A stretch of 64,000 bases of DNA. Origin: Linderina pennispora. Its lineage: Eukaryota; Kickxellomycota; Kickxellomycetes; Kickxellales; Kickxellaceae. The notes beneath the pieces were generated by a model. The model saw only the letters and a program-made list of their open reading frames with translations. It made no database searches and was not told the origin of the DNA. The stretch is taken from the NCBI RefSeq assembly GCF_002104995.1, contig NW_024468250.1, positions 62,001 to 126,000 on the forward strand, written 5' to 3'. Made by a program: the position numbers and the translations under genes. Shown here piece by piece: positions 36,181 through 51,506 of this stretch (position 1 is its first letter; each line of letters starts with the position of its first letter).

Positions 36181-37456
36181 ATAATAAAGCACGCATGGAG
36201 TAAATTACGCAAACGGTGGCTATACCTGTAGAATCCTCCTCCAACACACATCGTGCATCAATAGGCTACTGATGGCTATAATCTAGCAACTATTTTGTGT
36301 CCTAACATTGACGCACGCAAAAGATTCACCGCGTATCGAAAACCTTGAATAAATGTTTGAACCTGAAGATAGCGGCAAATGTTCGTCCAATATATCTTCA
36401 CCACCAATATGGCCAACATGATAATATAACGAACACACTAATTTCCAATGTCTATTGCCTGTCATGTATACAAGGAACATGATAGTGCTCATTGGCAAAT
36501 GTGCACACTTGTCGAATATAAATAATGGAAGAGTTATCAGTCCACAAGTGCTCTTTATCCATTTTTCAACTGGCATCTGGGGGGAACCCGGCCTCAGGGC
36601 ACCTGCAGGCGGACAGCCCTACCACAGAATAGAGGAGCTGTGGAAACAAGTCTTACTGGCTTATATACATAATTTGCGTGAATGCATATGGAGTGATGGA
36701 AGCAGGAGTGGACAAAGCATCCAGCGCATTGCTTACCGTACATACCTAAAGAACCACACCTCATCAGTGTACAGTCAGGTGGCCGATGTACTTCCTCGAC
36801 ATGTAATCTATGATCCTCGACGTTGCCCCTGGAGCTTCTCCACAGTCGGTATAGTGGTACGATATATGATACAGAACATGTAGTTGTGGGTGTTCTTTTA
36901 AAGGTTTTGCATTTAAGGATGAAATTGCAAAACTGAAGAGAATAGAAAAAGGGAGAGGAAAACTACAAGCGCAGTGTGGCACCCTTTTAGAATACTTTGC
37001 TGCTGCGACTCAGCTACCGTGCAGCAGTGGAACCTGAGCAACAAACTGTGATCAGTGTGATTACAGGGCTCTGGTTGACGTCTCCATTGTCTCGGCCGAT
37101 GGAAGCTATGCTCGCTGTCGGTCGGTGTGATGGCTGCCATGGCATCGCTATGCTGGGCGTTATCAGCCGCGCAGCACCCCAGATGCGGCGTGAAAAGGGG
37201 CAAGAGATGCTTGTGGACCAACAAATCCTACACAAATTATATTAAAAAGCTACAATCAGATGCGGTTCAGAGAGCCGACAAACCCGCCACAGAGTTAGGC
37301 CTATAGCCCAGCGGGGATTCTCCAAGCCTCGGCAGAGGTGAATCAGGAAGCCTCTCTCCGCTTTAATCTGCCAAGACCTTAACCACTTGTGCATCCATTC
37401 CTGAGCCTTTTTTTTAGACCCTCTCCGAAAATACATTTAATGCTATAGCCATCCGA
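36181..37456. other. 1.3 kb spacer, no gene seen
   Basis: Open frames (e.g. 36455-36883) lack domains. A moderately GC-rich patch at 37265-37400 could fold but matches no RNA family I recognise. Confidence 0.4.
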
Positions 37457-39886
37457 ATGGACTCGTTCAAGCAGACAGCAGGCACATGGCCGCAGACGTC
37501 GTCGCGGCACGGGTCCCAAACACATAGTCCGCCCAGGTCGTTACATTCAGCTGGTAATTCGGTAAGCGGGTTCCACAGCGACAACGACGACCTAGTACCG
37601 CTTCGACAGCTGCGGGCGTCACAGGACGCACTGCAGCCAGAGCCCACAGACATGATCACTGGGTGGCTCTACAACGGGCCGCTGCAGCGGGCACGGTATG
37701 AGGATTTTTCGACAATCGATTGGATCTACGAGACGGCGAAGGCGCGGCGGAACCGGAGCAGCATGGCGGGGCAGGCGCGCGGCTGGCGTGGGCGCCTAAA
37801 GGTACTGTGGAATGCGTCACAGTCATGGATGGTGCTGCTGGCAGTCGGTGTCTTTGTCGGTATCCTGGCGACGTGTATAGCAGTGTCGGCGCAGTGGCTG
37901 ACGGATATCAAGAACGGGCACTGCCGCACAGGATTCCATTTGAACCGGCGGTTCTGCTGCTGGCAGACGAATGCGTGTGCGGACTGGGAGACCTGGAGTG
38001 AGACACTGCATGTGCGGTGGCACTGGGTGGACTGGCTTCTGCAGTACCTTGTGTATGTGACACTGGCTATAGTGTTTGCGGCCGCCAGCACGTATCTGGT
38101 GACCGAGTGTGCGCCGTACGCAGCCGGCCAGGGCATCGCCGAGATCAAGACGATCATGGGCGGGTTTATGATGCGCAGGTTCCTGGGCGCCCGCACACTT
38201 ATGGTGAAGTGCGTGGGCGTGGTGCTGGCGGTGGCTGCGGGGCTAAGCTTTGGGCAAGGAGGGCCCGATGGTACATATTGCGTGCTGTCTGGGCAATGTC
38301 TGTGCGCGACTGTTTGCTAAGTTGCGCAATAACGAAGGCCAGAAGACGCGAGCTGCTGGCGGCGGCTGCGGCTGCGGGAATTGCAGCGGCGTTTGGTGCG
38401 CCAATCGGCGGGGTGCTGTTCAGTCTGGAGCAGGTGTCGTATTATTTCCCAGCCAAGACCATGTGGCGGAGTTTGTTTTGTGCCACTGTGGCGGCGGTGA
38501 CTCTCAAGGCCCTGGACCCGTTCCGCACCGGCAAGCTGGTGCCGTTCCAGGTCACATATGACCGCACCTGGGACCAGTTCGAGCTGCCAGGTGTTTGCAC
38601 TTATCGGCGCCGTATGCGGGCTTCTGGGAGTGATCCAGAACCGCCTGGCATCACACCTGATGCAGGTGAGGAGGCGGAGCAGGCTGGCGGCGTTTGCGCG
38701 CGGCGAGGTCGTTGTCGTGGCATTGGCGACAGCCCTGTTGAGTTACCCGAGCGCGTTCCTGCGTGCCGACACCGTCGCATTGGTGTCGAATCTATTTACC
38801 GAATGTGCTGCTGCCGACTCGCAAGGCTTATGCAGCCGCGCAGACCGCTCTGGGAATGCCCTGGCCCTGGTGGTTACGGCGCTGGTGCGTGTGGTATTGA
38901 CGGCGGTGGCCAGCGGACTGGCAGTGCCAGCCGGTATGCTGATGCCGTCGATGGGCGCCTGGAGCAAGCGTGGGCCGCGCTATGGGGATGGCGGTCCAGG
39001 CGATGCAGGAGAACCATCCGCAGTGGCGGGTATTTGCTGCTTGCAATCCTGATGTGCCGTGTGTGACGCCCGGCGTCTATGCGTTGGTAGGTGCGGCGGC
39101 GATGCTGGCTGCGACCACGCGCATGACAGTGACGGTGGTGGTGATTATGTTTGAATTGACGGGTGCGCTGATCTACGTGCTGCCGATTATGCTTTCCGGT
39201 GACTGTCGCACGCTGGACCGCCGACGCCTTCGGCAAGGCCTGGCTTCTTCGAGGGCATCATCCGCCTCAACGGTTATCCGTTCCTGGGCATGGAGCAGGA
39301 GGGTGTTTTGCATGGCAATGCCAGCGAGGCCATGGTAAGGGCGTCCGAGATGCAGGTGCTAGAGGCTGGCAATGAGACGTTGGAGGGCATACAGGAGATG
39401 CTGGCGTGCCAAATGTTCAGCGGGTTTCCAGGTTGTCAGATCGCGCCGGTCAATGGCGCTGGTCGGATATATTGCGCGGTCCGATCTGGCCGATGGTGGT
39501 TGAGCGCGCGCAGCGCTCCGGCAATTTCCTGTCGACCAGCCTGTGCTGCTTTGCGCGTATGCCGGATGGTGAGCCAGCCGTGGACTGTGCGCCCGTGGGT
39601 GGACCAGGCGCCGATGACCATCCATTACTCGATGGATATTAATGATGTTGCCGAGATCTTCCGTCAGCTGGGCGTGCGCTACGTGCTGGTCGCCCACCAT
39701 TCGGTGCTGCTCGGCATCATCACCAAGAAGGATATTCTGCGTGCTATCCGCATGCAGGCCAGAGGCAACTTTGGCAAGCCGACGCTGATGAGCGTGCTGG
39801 CATGCGGGTCGGCCCGCCAGTGGACGCCGTTGCGCACGGCCGACCGCACGCCGGTGTTTTCGTCAGAGTCAGCTGTGATTAATTAA
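37457..39886 (+). CDS. CLC-type chloride channel/transporter (frame-displaced)
   Basis: CLC proteins carry chloride, often in exchange for protons, in endomembranes (yeast Gef1 in Golgi) or plasma membrane. Signatures in order: [29 protein letters not shown] (gating Glu), [29 protein letters not shown] and LPIMLS. Two CBS domains follow, with GFP and VGYIARS in CBS1 and [20 protein letters not shown] with [10 protein letters not shown] in CBS2. The Glu equivalent to the proton glutamate of exchangers appears as Gln (LEQ where most exchangers have LEE). Nine +1 displacements at about 38260, 38347, 38589, 38960, 39198, 39241, 39430, 39492 and 39596; all are +1. Restored length is 806 residues. 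SMC3 follows on the same strand after 165 bases. Confidence 0.88.
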
Positions 39887-39901
39887 ATTAATAGATCCTG
39901 A

Positions 39902-43654
<3,753 letters not shown>

Positions 43655-44096
43655 TGTTTTTGTGCTACCTGATTTTTTTTTTCCAAAAACAGTATTTCCA
43701 TGTCCACCTTACCGCATGCATTACCATATGTTGTGTGCTGAACACGCGTCATCCTATTCATTCCAACATGCAAACCCGTTTTCTGCATGTGGGGGATGGG
43801 CCAGCCTTGGCATAGGTCTCAGTGCGGACTCCATCCCCTCGCAGCCCATTCGCCTCTTTTCACACATAGATGACACCCCCACGAGGCGGAGACAGTGAAA
43901 GGGGGCGATCGCAGCGAAAGAAGCGAAACACATGGTGTTGTTGGATTTGCATCGCCAAAAAGGAACTGTGGAACAGGGACTCGCCTTGTTTCTTTCCTCT
44001 GCTTTTTCTGATATATTTAGCTAGACGCGTAACGGACCTTCTCTTTTCACTCCTCTTTTCTACATTAGGTACAATATCTTGTTCAGTGCTGGCACT
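43655..44096. other. Intergenic, no gene seen
   Basis: TATATTTAG near 44010 is about 85 bases upstream of the next ATG and may be its TATA box. Confidence 0.4.
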
Positions 44097-44621
44097 ATGA
44101 AGACATCCACGCAGCTCCTTGCCTTTGCCGTGCTCGGCGCCCTGGCCGCTCTCTCCACGGCTGCACCGCAACAGCCGATTACACGGATTGGCCACGCCGA
44201 GGTATCGGCAACGCATGCGACCACCCGGGAGACTACCGGGACTACGGAGACGGAAAAGACCACGGAAACGGAGAAGACCACGGAGACGAAGAAGACAACG
44301 GAGACAAGTCAAGAGACTGATGAGAAGCCTGAGAGCACAACGCATAAGAGCCGGACTACCAAGGCGTCTGAGGAGGCGACGAGCAAGCGGGCCACGCGGA
44401 CCACGTCCAGCGAGGAACCAAGAGTCTATTGAAGACACTCCCGAAGGAAAGCTCGGCAGCGCCGATTACCTCGACGGAGTTTGTCGACCAGACAGGAGAC
44501 TGTCACAGCGACGTCGACGCAGAAGACTCTGCAGAGCCCCACTGGTTTCAACTCTGCCAGTGGCCTAGGGGCCAAGCTGTCGGTAGCGGTTGCGGGCCTG
44601 GTTATTGCAGGATTCATGTAA
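44097..44621 (+). CDS. GPI-anchored Thr/Glu/Lys-rich wall protein (frame-displaced)
   Basis: Signal peptide (MKTSTQLLAFAVLGALAALS), then a repeat tract of TETEKTTETKK type units, and at the end a GPI-anchor signal (FNSASGLGAKLSVAVAGLVI ending Ala-Gly-Phe-Met). The signal is visible only after three +1 displacements near 44419, 44444 and 44492. Restored length is 173 residues. Such proteins are O-mannosylated and sit in the cell wall or plasma membrane outer face. The recurring Thr-Glu units suggest slippage-driven repeat variation. No enzymatic domain. A second Ser-rich GPI protein lies 600 bases downstream. Confidence 0.7.
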
Positions 44622-45245
44622 AGGCGCCTTTACCGCTCGTTTTTTGTTGAAAATACATTTCTGCCTATAGCTGTTTATTCTATTTTTTTTCTCTTGGACC
44701 GCCATGAAGGGATCATTTTCCTCCACACCTTATGTCCTATTGCTCGCGCCCTGGAACCCCGCTCAGACCGGGGAACCTATTGAGACTTTCGGCCCAAAGG
44801 GGTCCACGGTCCCTGGAAACAGCATATACACGTGATTCTTGTGCCGACCGGGATCCAGGCGGCTCTGCTCCTGTTTGCTCGCAATTGTGCGCGACAAACA
44901 GACCCCCTCACCTCCCATCAAATGTTTACAAGCACAACTGAGTGTCAGTGCTCCAATAGCCCCTACAAATGTTTACGGCCCAGAGTGCCAGTGCCCAAGC
45001 ACATTAGCCGCATGATTAGCCACTATATAGAGCCGATCATTTGCCGGCGGTGACGCGACACCCTGAAACCTCCCGGGTCCATTTCACTTAAATACCTGCT
45101 CTCTTTTCGCCAAGCCAGCCCTTGGCGAACTGTGAGCCAAATAAACTACCTTCAGCAGATACTGCTTTCCCCCTCCCCACCACTTTCTTGAACTTAATAA
45201 GCCCGTGTCCAATATTCCCCTGGATTTCTCCCGCAAACCCCAAGA
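44622..45245. other. Intergenic between two wall-protein genes
   Basis: No gene seen. CTATATAGAG near 45021-45030 could be a TATA box for the next gene, though 215 bases from its ATG. Confidence 0.4.
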
Positions 45246-45518
45246 ATGAAGATTTGCTCGACTGCACTCGTGGGCTTGGCTGTTGCGGCATGTGTTTCGG
45301 CGCAGTCCTCGTCGCGCACGAGCAGCTCGGCTGCGCCGACCAGTAAGGCATCGTCGTCTGGCAAGGAGTCGCATAGCGGGGGCTCCAAGTCCTCATCGTC
45401 CTCATCCTCGTCCTCGTCTAGCTCGGCGGCCGCCCCGCCCCTGCTGACCCACGGACAGAGCGGACTGGTTACTGTGGCCATGGCTGCGGTTGCGGCTGCC
45501 GCCATCGCATACTACTAA
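45246..45518 (+). CDS. Small GPI-anchored Ser-rich protein
   Basis: Intact, 90 residues. Signal peptide MKICSTALVGLAVAACVSAQ, a Ser/Thr/Ala-rich middle with a run of twelve Ser, and a C-terminal hydrophobic GPI signal (SGLVTVAMAAVAAAAIAYY) preceded by Gly. Typical small fungal wall protein without enzymatic domain. The design is the same as that of the preceding gene, but they share no clear sequence. Confidence 0.75.
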   Translation: MKICSTALVGLAVAACVSAQSSSRTSSSAAPTSKASSSGKESHSGGSKSSSSSSSSSSSSAAAPPLLTHGQSGLVTVAMAAVAAAAIAYY

Positions 45519-45678
45519 GTGCTGTAGGACACCGACTCTAGTATAAATCTCCTTTTCTTTAAACAAATGTCTATACCGTATGTGACAGGGAGTTACCTCG
45601 CAGAACAATGTATCTAGTGATAGGATTCTGCTTGTGAACAAAAGAAAGGTCTTGAAAAGTAGTTGGGATATTTTTGCT

Positions 45679-48229
45679 TTACAGTGAGCACCACAGCTCC
45701 AGCCGCTCGACAATGTTGGTTTCGGGCGCCGACATGTCGCCTCCGGCATACGCCTTGGCCAGCTCAAAGTCGTCTTCGTCGGTCATCAGCACGGCCTCGC
45801 CGTCCTCGTCCAGGTACCGGATCTTGAGCCCAGCGTTCGGCGACACCGTCTGCTGCTGGCCGTACTGGGCCAGCACCATTGCAATCTTGTCCGTCAGCTT
45901 TGTCACCAGGCCGTCAAACGTGATGCGGGTCGGGACCATCAGGTTGAAGGTATCGTTGGCAAAGTGGAACTTGATCTTCATTGATCCGCGCTTGGTCGGC
46001 GCACGCCGCAGCCCGCTGCCGCCAGAGCCCGTGCTAGCCGGCGTCGCGCTGTTGCTATGAAGATCGAAGCTGACGTTATGTGGGGGTGCCGACGAGGCGG
46101 TGCTGCTGGGCGACCGCGTGTGCTGCATCCGCTCCATGTACTGCGGCCCGGCTGTGGTCGGCATGGGGCCCGGGCTGACCGACGACGCCACTGACTGCGG
46201 CAGCGCGTGCGCCTGGGCATAGGGCAGCTCTGCGTTCTGCACCTGCATGCCAGCGACGCCCTGCGCCATGCTGTTGATGTCGTCGTGGCTCAGCGGCGGA
46301 GTCATCATTGGTGTCCCACCGGTCTGCGTCTTGGCCAGCGCCGGGGCTGCGCCGGGTACTCCATCTCGCTGCCATACGCTGCTGTGTTGGGCGGCTGGCG
46401 TGCCACCGGTGCCGGGAGCTGGGCGCCAGGACCCCGCTGCAGGGGCGCCGACATTGGCGATGTTTCATCGATCCGGTCCAGAGCAGGCGAGCCAGCTCCG
46501 TCGCGCTGCGCTCCACGGTGTGGAATCTTCAGCGTCACCGACCGCTGCTGTCCGGCGCTGCGCGGCGCCTGCTGGCTCTGCTGGTTTTTCAAAGGTTGTG
46601 CGACGGGCAAGACCGGCTCGAATGATCTCCAGAGGGTCTGTGCCACGCTGCTGTGTAGCGCCTGGACTCGGGCTCGGGCCCGGGCTGCGCTGCGGCATTT
46701 CGCGCCTGGTGTCAGGCTCGGGCGTGAGCGCTGGTGCGCTGGCGGGCGGCCGCGAGGCATCACTGTAGTCGGAGGCAGACGGGCTCTCCTCTCCTTCGAT
46801 CCTGTACGGGTCAGCGCTGTGGGGCTGAGTGCGTTGCGCCTGCGCCTGCGCAAGAGCCTGCAGTCTGGCCTGGCGGTAGTCCGAGTTCATCGACATCTCC
46901 GACTTTGTCTTCGTCATCTGCGGCGGCAGGCTCATTGCCTCATCGGGTGTCCTGCTCTGCGGTACTGGTGCGGCCGATTTCGGGTATGTGCCAAATGTGG
47001 GCGTGCTGGCGTCAGAGGTGATTGCGTTTCCGTTCACACGGTGGGCCGGCATCGTGTTTGAGCGAGCGAGCGAGCCCAAGGCCTCTGGCGGCGGCGTGCT
47101 CTTCTTGACACGCATCGACTTTTGGTGTGCCATATTGCCCTGTCCGCGGCCGCTGGATTTGAGAGGAATTGTCCGCATAGTCTCCTTGCGCACCAGCGCT
47201 CCCTTGAAGCCCGTAAAGTTGTCCTTGCCGTCTGCCGACGCAATGACCTTGGCCGAGCCCAGAAAATCAATCTTCTTCGAGCTCTTCAGCTTGCTTGCCG
47301 ATGGACGGTAGATCACACCGCGCGGCACACAGTACAGCGGGACAGTCCATGCCATGGGAATGGATGGCTTTGCTAATCCACGAGTGCCGGTCGTCTGCCG
47401 TACGTGTACCTGCCAACTCCAGGTCCTTCATCGCATTCATCTCCTCTCCCAGGCAAAAGTAGCACAGAGCCCGATTGTACAGAACCTCGCACAGATATAC
47501 CTTGTAGTCGAGGCCGATTTGCGAGTAGTCGATGCAGTCATTGTCGCGCAGGTACTTTAGTGCCTCGTTGAAGTCCTGCAGCGCCTCGTGGTTCTGCTGC
47601 TGCACCATGCGCGCTACGCCGCGCTGGAAAAGCGCCACCACCAGATAGCGGTCCAAGCCCAGGGCCTTGGTGTAAGCGCTGATCTATTCTTGGCAATTCA
47701 GGCAGTCTCTATTATTAGCCTGATGTTCAAAACAAACAGACGGCCAGGCCGAGCTCTGGGGGTACTTACCGCTTCTTTGTGGTTACCCTGGCGGCCCAGG
47801 ATCAGTCCGATGTTGAAATGAATCTTTGCAGAGTCCGCAATGCTCTACGCAAGGTGGGGTGGGTATTAGCATCACTGCCGCTGAATAAATAAGGGACGAC
47901 AATAAACGCAGCACATCATGTGTGCGACAAAGTCTAGAACTCGTCGTTCTTTCTGATAGAAAGGTCAGCAATGAACGCCAGGCCGATGCTGACTGACAGG
48001 CCCATGGGACGGGAGGCTCTACGCTCCAGGAGCTGGTGCACTTACCTCAAAAATCTCGAGTGCTGCGCCGTAGTTCTGGTCATCGTAGTATTCGACGGCC
48101 TGGTGCCACTGCTCGAGCTCAGCCTACGACAGGGATAAATGGAATGGCGTTAGTCTTCGATATGGCCTGTGCTGAATAGCACATATGGTCCCGTGTATAG
48201 CAGATGGCTTCAGTTACCTTCAGCGACAT
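45679..48229 (-). CDS. NOXR: NADPH oxidase regulator NoxR (p67phox-like) (frame-displaced)
   Basis: NoxR activates fungal NADPH oxidases with Rac; nearest animal relative is p67phox. Four exons: 48218-48229, 48046-48123, 47770-47844 and 45679-47683, all GTAAGT-type donors with AG acceptors. The N-terminus is TPR: SLK then ELEQWHQAVEYYDDQNYGAA, AKIHFNIGLILGRQGNHKEA, ISAYTKALGLDRYLVVALFQ, YKVYLCEVLYNRALCYFCLG. The activation segment has VPRGVIYRPSASKLKS and GSAKVIASADGKDNFTGF. A long disordered middle and a C-terminal PB1 domain follow (MKIKFHFANDTFNLMVP and IRYLDEDGEAVLMTDEDDFE with the acidic OPCA motif). Displacements: +1 near 47357, +1 near 46580, and near 46370 either two +1 or one -1. Restored length is about 721 residues. 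Confidence 0.85.
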
Positions 48230-48910
48230 GGTTTTCTCTGTGCGTGCGTGTGTTCGGGAAAGACGATAGAGCGTGTATTCCTGGCTGTAGTAAATGGAAA
48301 AAGAGAGGAATAAATTGTTGCGGAATGCAGATGAAGCGAGAAAAAGGTCAAAGAGTAGAGGAAAAATGGAAAAAAGGAGCACGATATGCGTCTTTTACGG
48401 CCAGGCTGAGCCTTTTTGTTTTTAGCCCTTAAACTTTGAAGCTGTCCGGCCGGCATCTATTGGCCTGAAAATGGACTATTCCACAGCAAAAGGCGAGCCG
48501 TAAAAGGCTTCTAAAAATGTATTTTTCTTTGTTCCTCAGTTTCTTCGGACCACAGGCGTCTCACCCCTTGCCTCACAGTCCCGGTCCGCTGCCACTGCGA
48601 GTGGGCGGTAGTAATCATAGTGATCTTTTGGGGGGCAGTGGCCCCACTCTCAAGGCTGTCCACAGCAGAGCTGCAGCACCGTTGCAGGCCAATACCCGCG
48701 TGTGCCCAGCCCCTTCTTTCTCTCTTTCGCTTTTGCTGATCCCAAGTTCTAGGTCTTCGCAGTGCTCCAAAGACGTGGCTAGCAATCATCACGCTAAAAT
48801 TCTGCCATATATGGCCGTTGCCGTGTGGTGGTGATCTGCGAGTGCAGGCATGTGTGTTTCTAGTGGAGCATTGTTCTTTGCAGAGAGTGAAAATTATGAT
48901 AGGGTCTTTT

Positions 48911-49825
48911 CTAGACCGGAGACTTTTCCATGCGCTTCTGCTCCGACAGACTGTAGATGACGGCCTCGTAGCAGAACGCCAGCTGATCGAGCGTCTGCAC
49001 CATCATGACGCGCTGGCTGCGCAGGTTCTTGAAGATATCCATGATCAGATCGCCATTGTATTCGTTGTGGTGCGTGGCCAGATGGTCGATTGATGAGTCC
49101 AGGGTTATAAACGAGCCGGTGCGGCCAACGCCTGCGCTGCAATGGACAATGACCGGGTGCTTGGTGTCGGGGACAATTTCTAAGCGCAAGTACTGGATGA
49201 TATTGAGAATGGGCAGGGGGCTGGGCGGCACGCCGTGGTCCGGCCACTCCATGTAGTGGAGCTGCACGACGCTCCTGATTTCGCCATATCTTGCCAGGAC
49301 GAACTTTCTGACCAGCGTGTCGCCACGGGCATCCATCGGCCGCTCGCTCTCCAACGTCACCGTGATATCGCCGAGCTTTTGCGACTCCGTGGGCCAGTAC
49401 ATCTCGCACTTGCTGCGGCCATCCTCGACTGGCTTGACAAGCATGACAATGGCCTGCGCCTTCTGCTCCCACACCATGCGCCAGAAGTCGCCTACAGAGT
49501 GCTTGAGCGGGCCCTGCGTTGCAATGTACGTGTTGGGCGTCACCTTGGGCATTTTGATATGACTCGCGTTGATGTAGTCGTTGCGGCCCTCGAGCCGCAC
49601 GCGGTTGTCGTCGAACGGCAGAACGTTCGAGTACCGGTTCAGGTCGTAGTTGCGCCCGCGCTGCGCGTCCTCTAAGCTGTGCCCGTCGTGTGAGCCGTGC
49701 TCAGTGGCCAGTGAGATCATTTCCGCTTCCCTGCGCGACACCTCCTTGAAGGTCGCCGCAAGGTCGCGCTGCGACGCCTTGGTGGGGAGGTTGCGAAGCA
49801 CTTGGCTAAAGGTCGACACTGTCAT
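48911..49825 (-). CDS. Classical protein tyrosine phosphatase
   Basis: Intact, 304 residues. Motifs: RNYDLNRYSNVLPFDDNRV, RNDYINASHI, YIATQGPLKHSVGDFWRMVW, EWPDHGVP (general acid Asp), the catalytic loop VIVHCSAGVGRTGSFI and a Q-loop LRSQRVMMVQTLDQ. No regulatory domain besides a short N-terminus. Cytosolic; in yeasts such enzymes (Ptp1-3, Pyp) dampen MAP kinases. The exact orthologue is not fixed. Start ATG at 49825; adjacent to the divergent JMJD4 gene. Confidence 0.9.
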   Translation of the reverse strand: MTVSTFSQVLRNLPTKASQRDLAATFKEVSRREAEMISLATEHGSHDGHSLEDAQRGRNYDLNRYSNVLPFDDNRVRLEGRNDYINASHIKMPKVTPNTYIATQGPLKHSVGDFWRMVWEQKAQAIVMLVKPVEDGRSKCEMYWPTESQKLGDITVTLESERPMDARGDTLVRKFVLARYGEIRSVVQLHYMEWPDHGVPPSPLPILNIIQYLRLEIVPDTKHPVIVHCSAGVGRTGSFITLDSSIDHLATHHNEYNGDLIMDIFKNLRSQRVMMVQTLDQLAFCYEAVIYSLSEQKRMEKSPV

Positions 49826-50248
49826 TCAATTATATAAAGATAGGTGGTGGGTGGTTTGAAAAATATTAATAGGTTGCGACCGCCGGGAATAGAGTGGGAC
49901 TGCGATGCCGGGCATATATGTAGAGCGGGTTGGCCTACCTGCCACCACTTTTCCTGTGATTTTCTCCAAACACCCCACGCCGGCCGCTTTATGGTATTTT
50001 AATATCTCAGAGCCACAGAGCAGGATCTCTTCTTGGAGAAGAAGCGTCACGCTTCCGTAACAGCAGCACTGGATATCTGGTAGCAGGTGGGGTCTCGAGA
50101 TGTTGGAAGGGGGAATACAGGGATTAGAAACATAATCCGGGGGGATCGCTACAAGCCGGATATGAGCCCTCCACATTGAAAGCTTGTTCTCTCTCTCCTC
50201 CCCACACACTTCCCACTTTTGATCCCTCAAAGAAAATAGCTTCTGGCC
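49826..50248. other. Divergent promoter region of the phosphatase and JMJD4 genes
   Basis: No gene seen. A pyrimidine-rich stretch precedes the JMJD4 ATG. Confidence 0.4.
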
Positions 50249-51365
50249 ATGACTCTGCCCAAGATCGCGCGGAGAGACACGCTGACAGTGGAGCAGTTTG
50301 CAGGAAGAATTCCTCGCCCCCAATGTGCCGGTAATCCTGGGCTCGGGCTTCACGGAGCACTGGGCAGCACGCCGCGACTGGGTCACCAACGGCAGGCCCA
50401 ACTTTGCCAAGCTCCGGGAGCTGTACGGGGAATGCCAGGTACCGGTGGCCGAAAGCGACACCGCGTATTTCTCGGACCAGAAACGGACCACAATGCGGTT
50501 CAGCGAATTCCTGGACGCGTGGCAAACCGAGCCTGAGCGCAAGCTGTACTGCAAGGACTGGCATTTTGTGCAGGCCAACCCGCAGTACCGGGCGTACGAT
50601 GTCCTGCCGCACTTGTCGGACGACTGGATCAACCTGTTCTACGACGACCACCCAGAGTTCTCGGACGACTACCGGTTCAGCTACATGGGCGGTGAGGGCT
50701 CATGGACGCCGTTCCACGAAGACGTGTACAGGTCGTACTCGTGGAGCGCCAACATCTGCGGGGAGAAGCACTGGCTGTTTGTGCCGCCAGGCCAGACCCA
50801 TCTGTTCACCGATGCGTGCGGCAACTGGATCTACAATCTGCTGGACTACGACACGAAGCAGTTCCCCCATGCCCACAAGCTCCAGATCATCGAGGCCGTG
50901 CAGAGACCGGGCGAGACGGTGTTTGTGCCGTCTGGCTGGTGGCACCAGGTGCGCAATGTTGGCGACACAATTTCGATCAACCACAACTGGGCCAACGAGT
51001 TCAACATCCTACACATGTACCAGCGGCTGCGCAGCGACCTCGACAGCGTCCTGCATGCGCTGCGGGACGTGGCAGATATGGATGGGTTCGATGAGCATGC
51101 GCAGGTGGTGCTGCGCGCCGACAGCGGCACAGACTACTCGAGGTTCTTTCGGTTCGTGGAGCACATTGCCAAGGCGTACCTGGAGCACCGGATAGTCGGT
51201 GGGTTCGACGGGTACTTTACGTCCACAGCCGGCGTGGTGCGCGCCCTGGAGCGGATCGCAGCGGTGTTGGGGCTGCTCTCAGATGATCGGGCCACTGTGG
51301 GAATCCAGGGGTTGCGTGACGAAATTGCGAGGCTGGAGGAATCGGTCCGCGAGTGTCTGAGGTAG
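50249..51365 (+). CDS. JmjC 2-oxoglutarate oxygenase, JMJD4-like (frame-displaced)
   Basis: JMJD4 hydroxylates a lysine of release factor eRF1 in animals. Signatures: FLAPNVPVILGSGFTEHWAA, MGGEGSWTPFHEDVYRSYSW with the His-x-Asp metal pair, GEKHWLFVPPGQTHLFTD, FVPSGWWHQVRNVGDTISIN with the second metal His, then a helical C-terminus. The first 17 residues (MTLPKIARRDTLTVEQFA) are in another frame: one +1 displacement at about 50303 (GCA-G-GAA). Restored length is 371 residues. It could instead be a JMJD6-like paralogue, but the overall short JmjC layout and the GEGSWTPFHEDV segment fit JMJD4 best. Convergence with PMR1 does not arise; both are on the plus strand. Confidence 0.8.
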
Positions 51366-51506
51366 AAAAAAAATAATCAGCAGCCAGGTTCCATCTTTCA
51401 CGTTACGTTTCTCCTTTATTGCCGTCTACGACACCTTTTTCCTTGGAATTTCGCCTTGCCACAAAATACACTCTTTTTCCCTCGTTACCCTCATTAAAAA
51501 GCTAGA

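Noticed and set aside
35434-36192. 252-codon minus-strand open frame
   Set aside because: Antisense of the Lys/His-rich gene, whose sense frames carry a signal peptide and repeated motifs.
37265-37400. Possible structured RNA
   Set aside because: Moderately GC-rich patch, but no fold or family could be recognised by eye.
37457-39886. Frame shifts in CLC explained by tiny introns
   Set aside because: Nine sites have no GT..AG pairs at usable spacing, and joined motifs need the removal of exactly one base. Real introns elsewhere are 64 bases or longer.
48540-48720. Possible small nuclear RNA upstream of the NoxR gene
   Set aside because: Contains a G-rich hairpin-like part but lacks the Sm site and conserved blocks of U1, U2, U4, U5 or U6.
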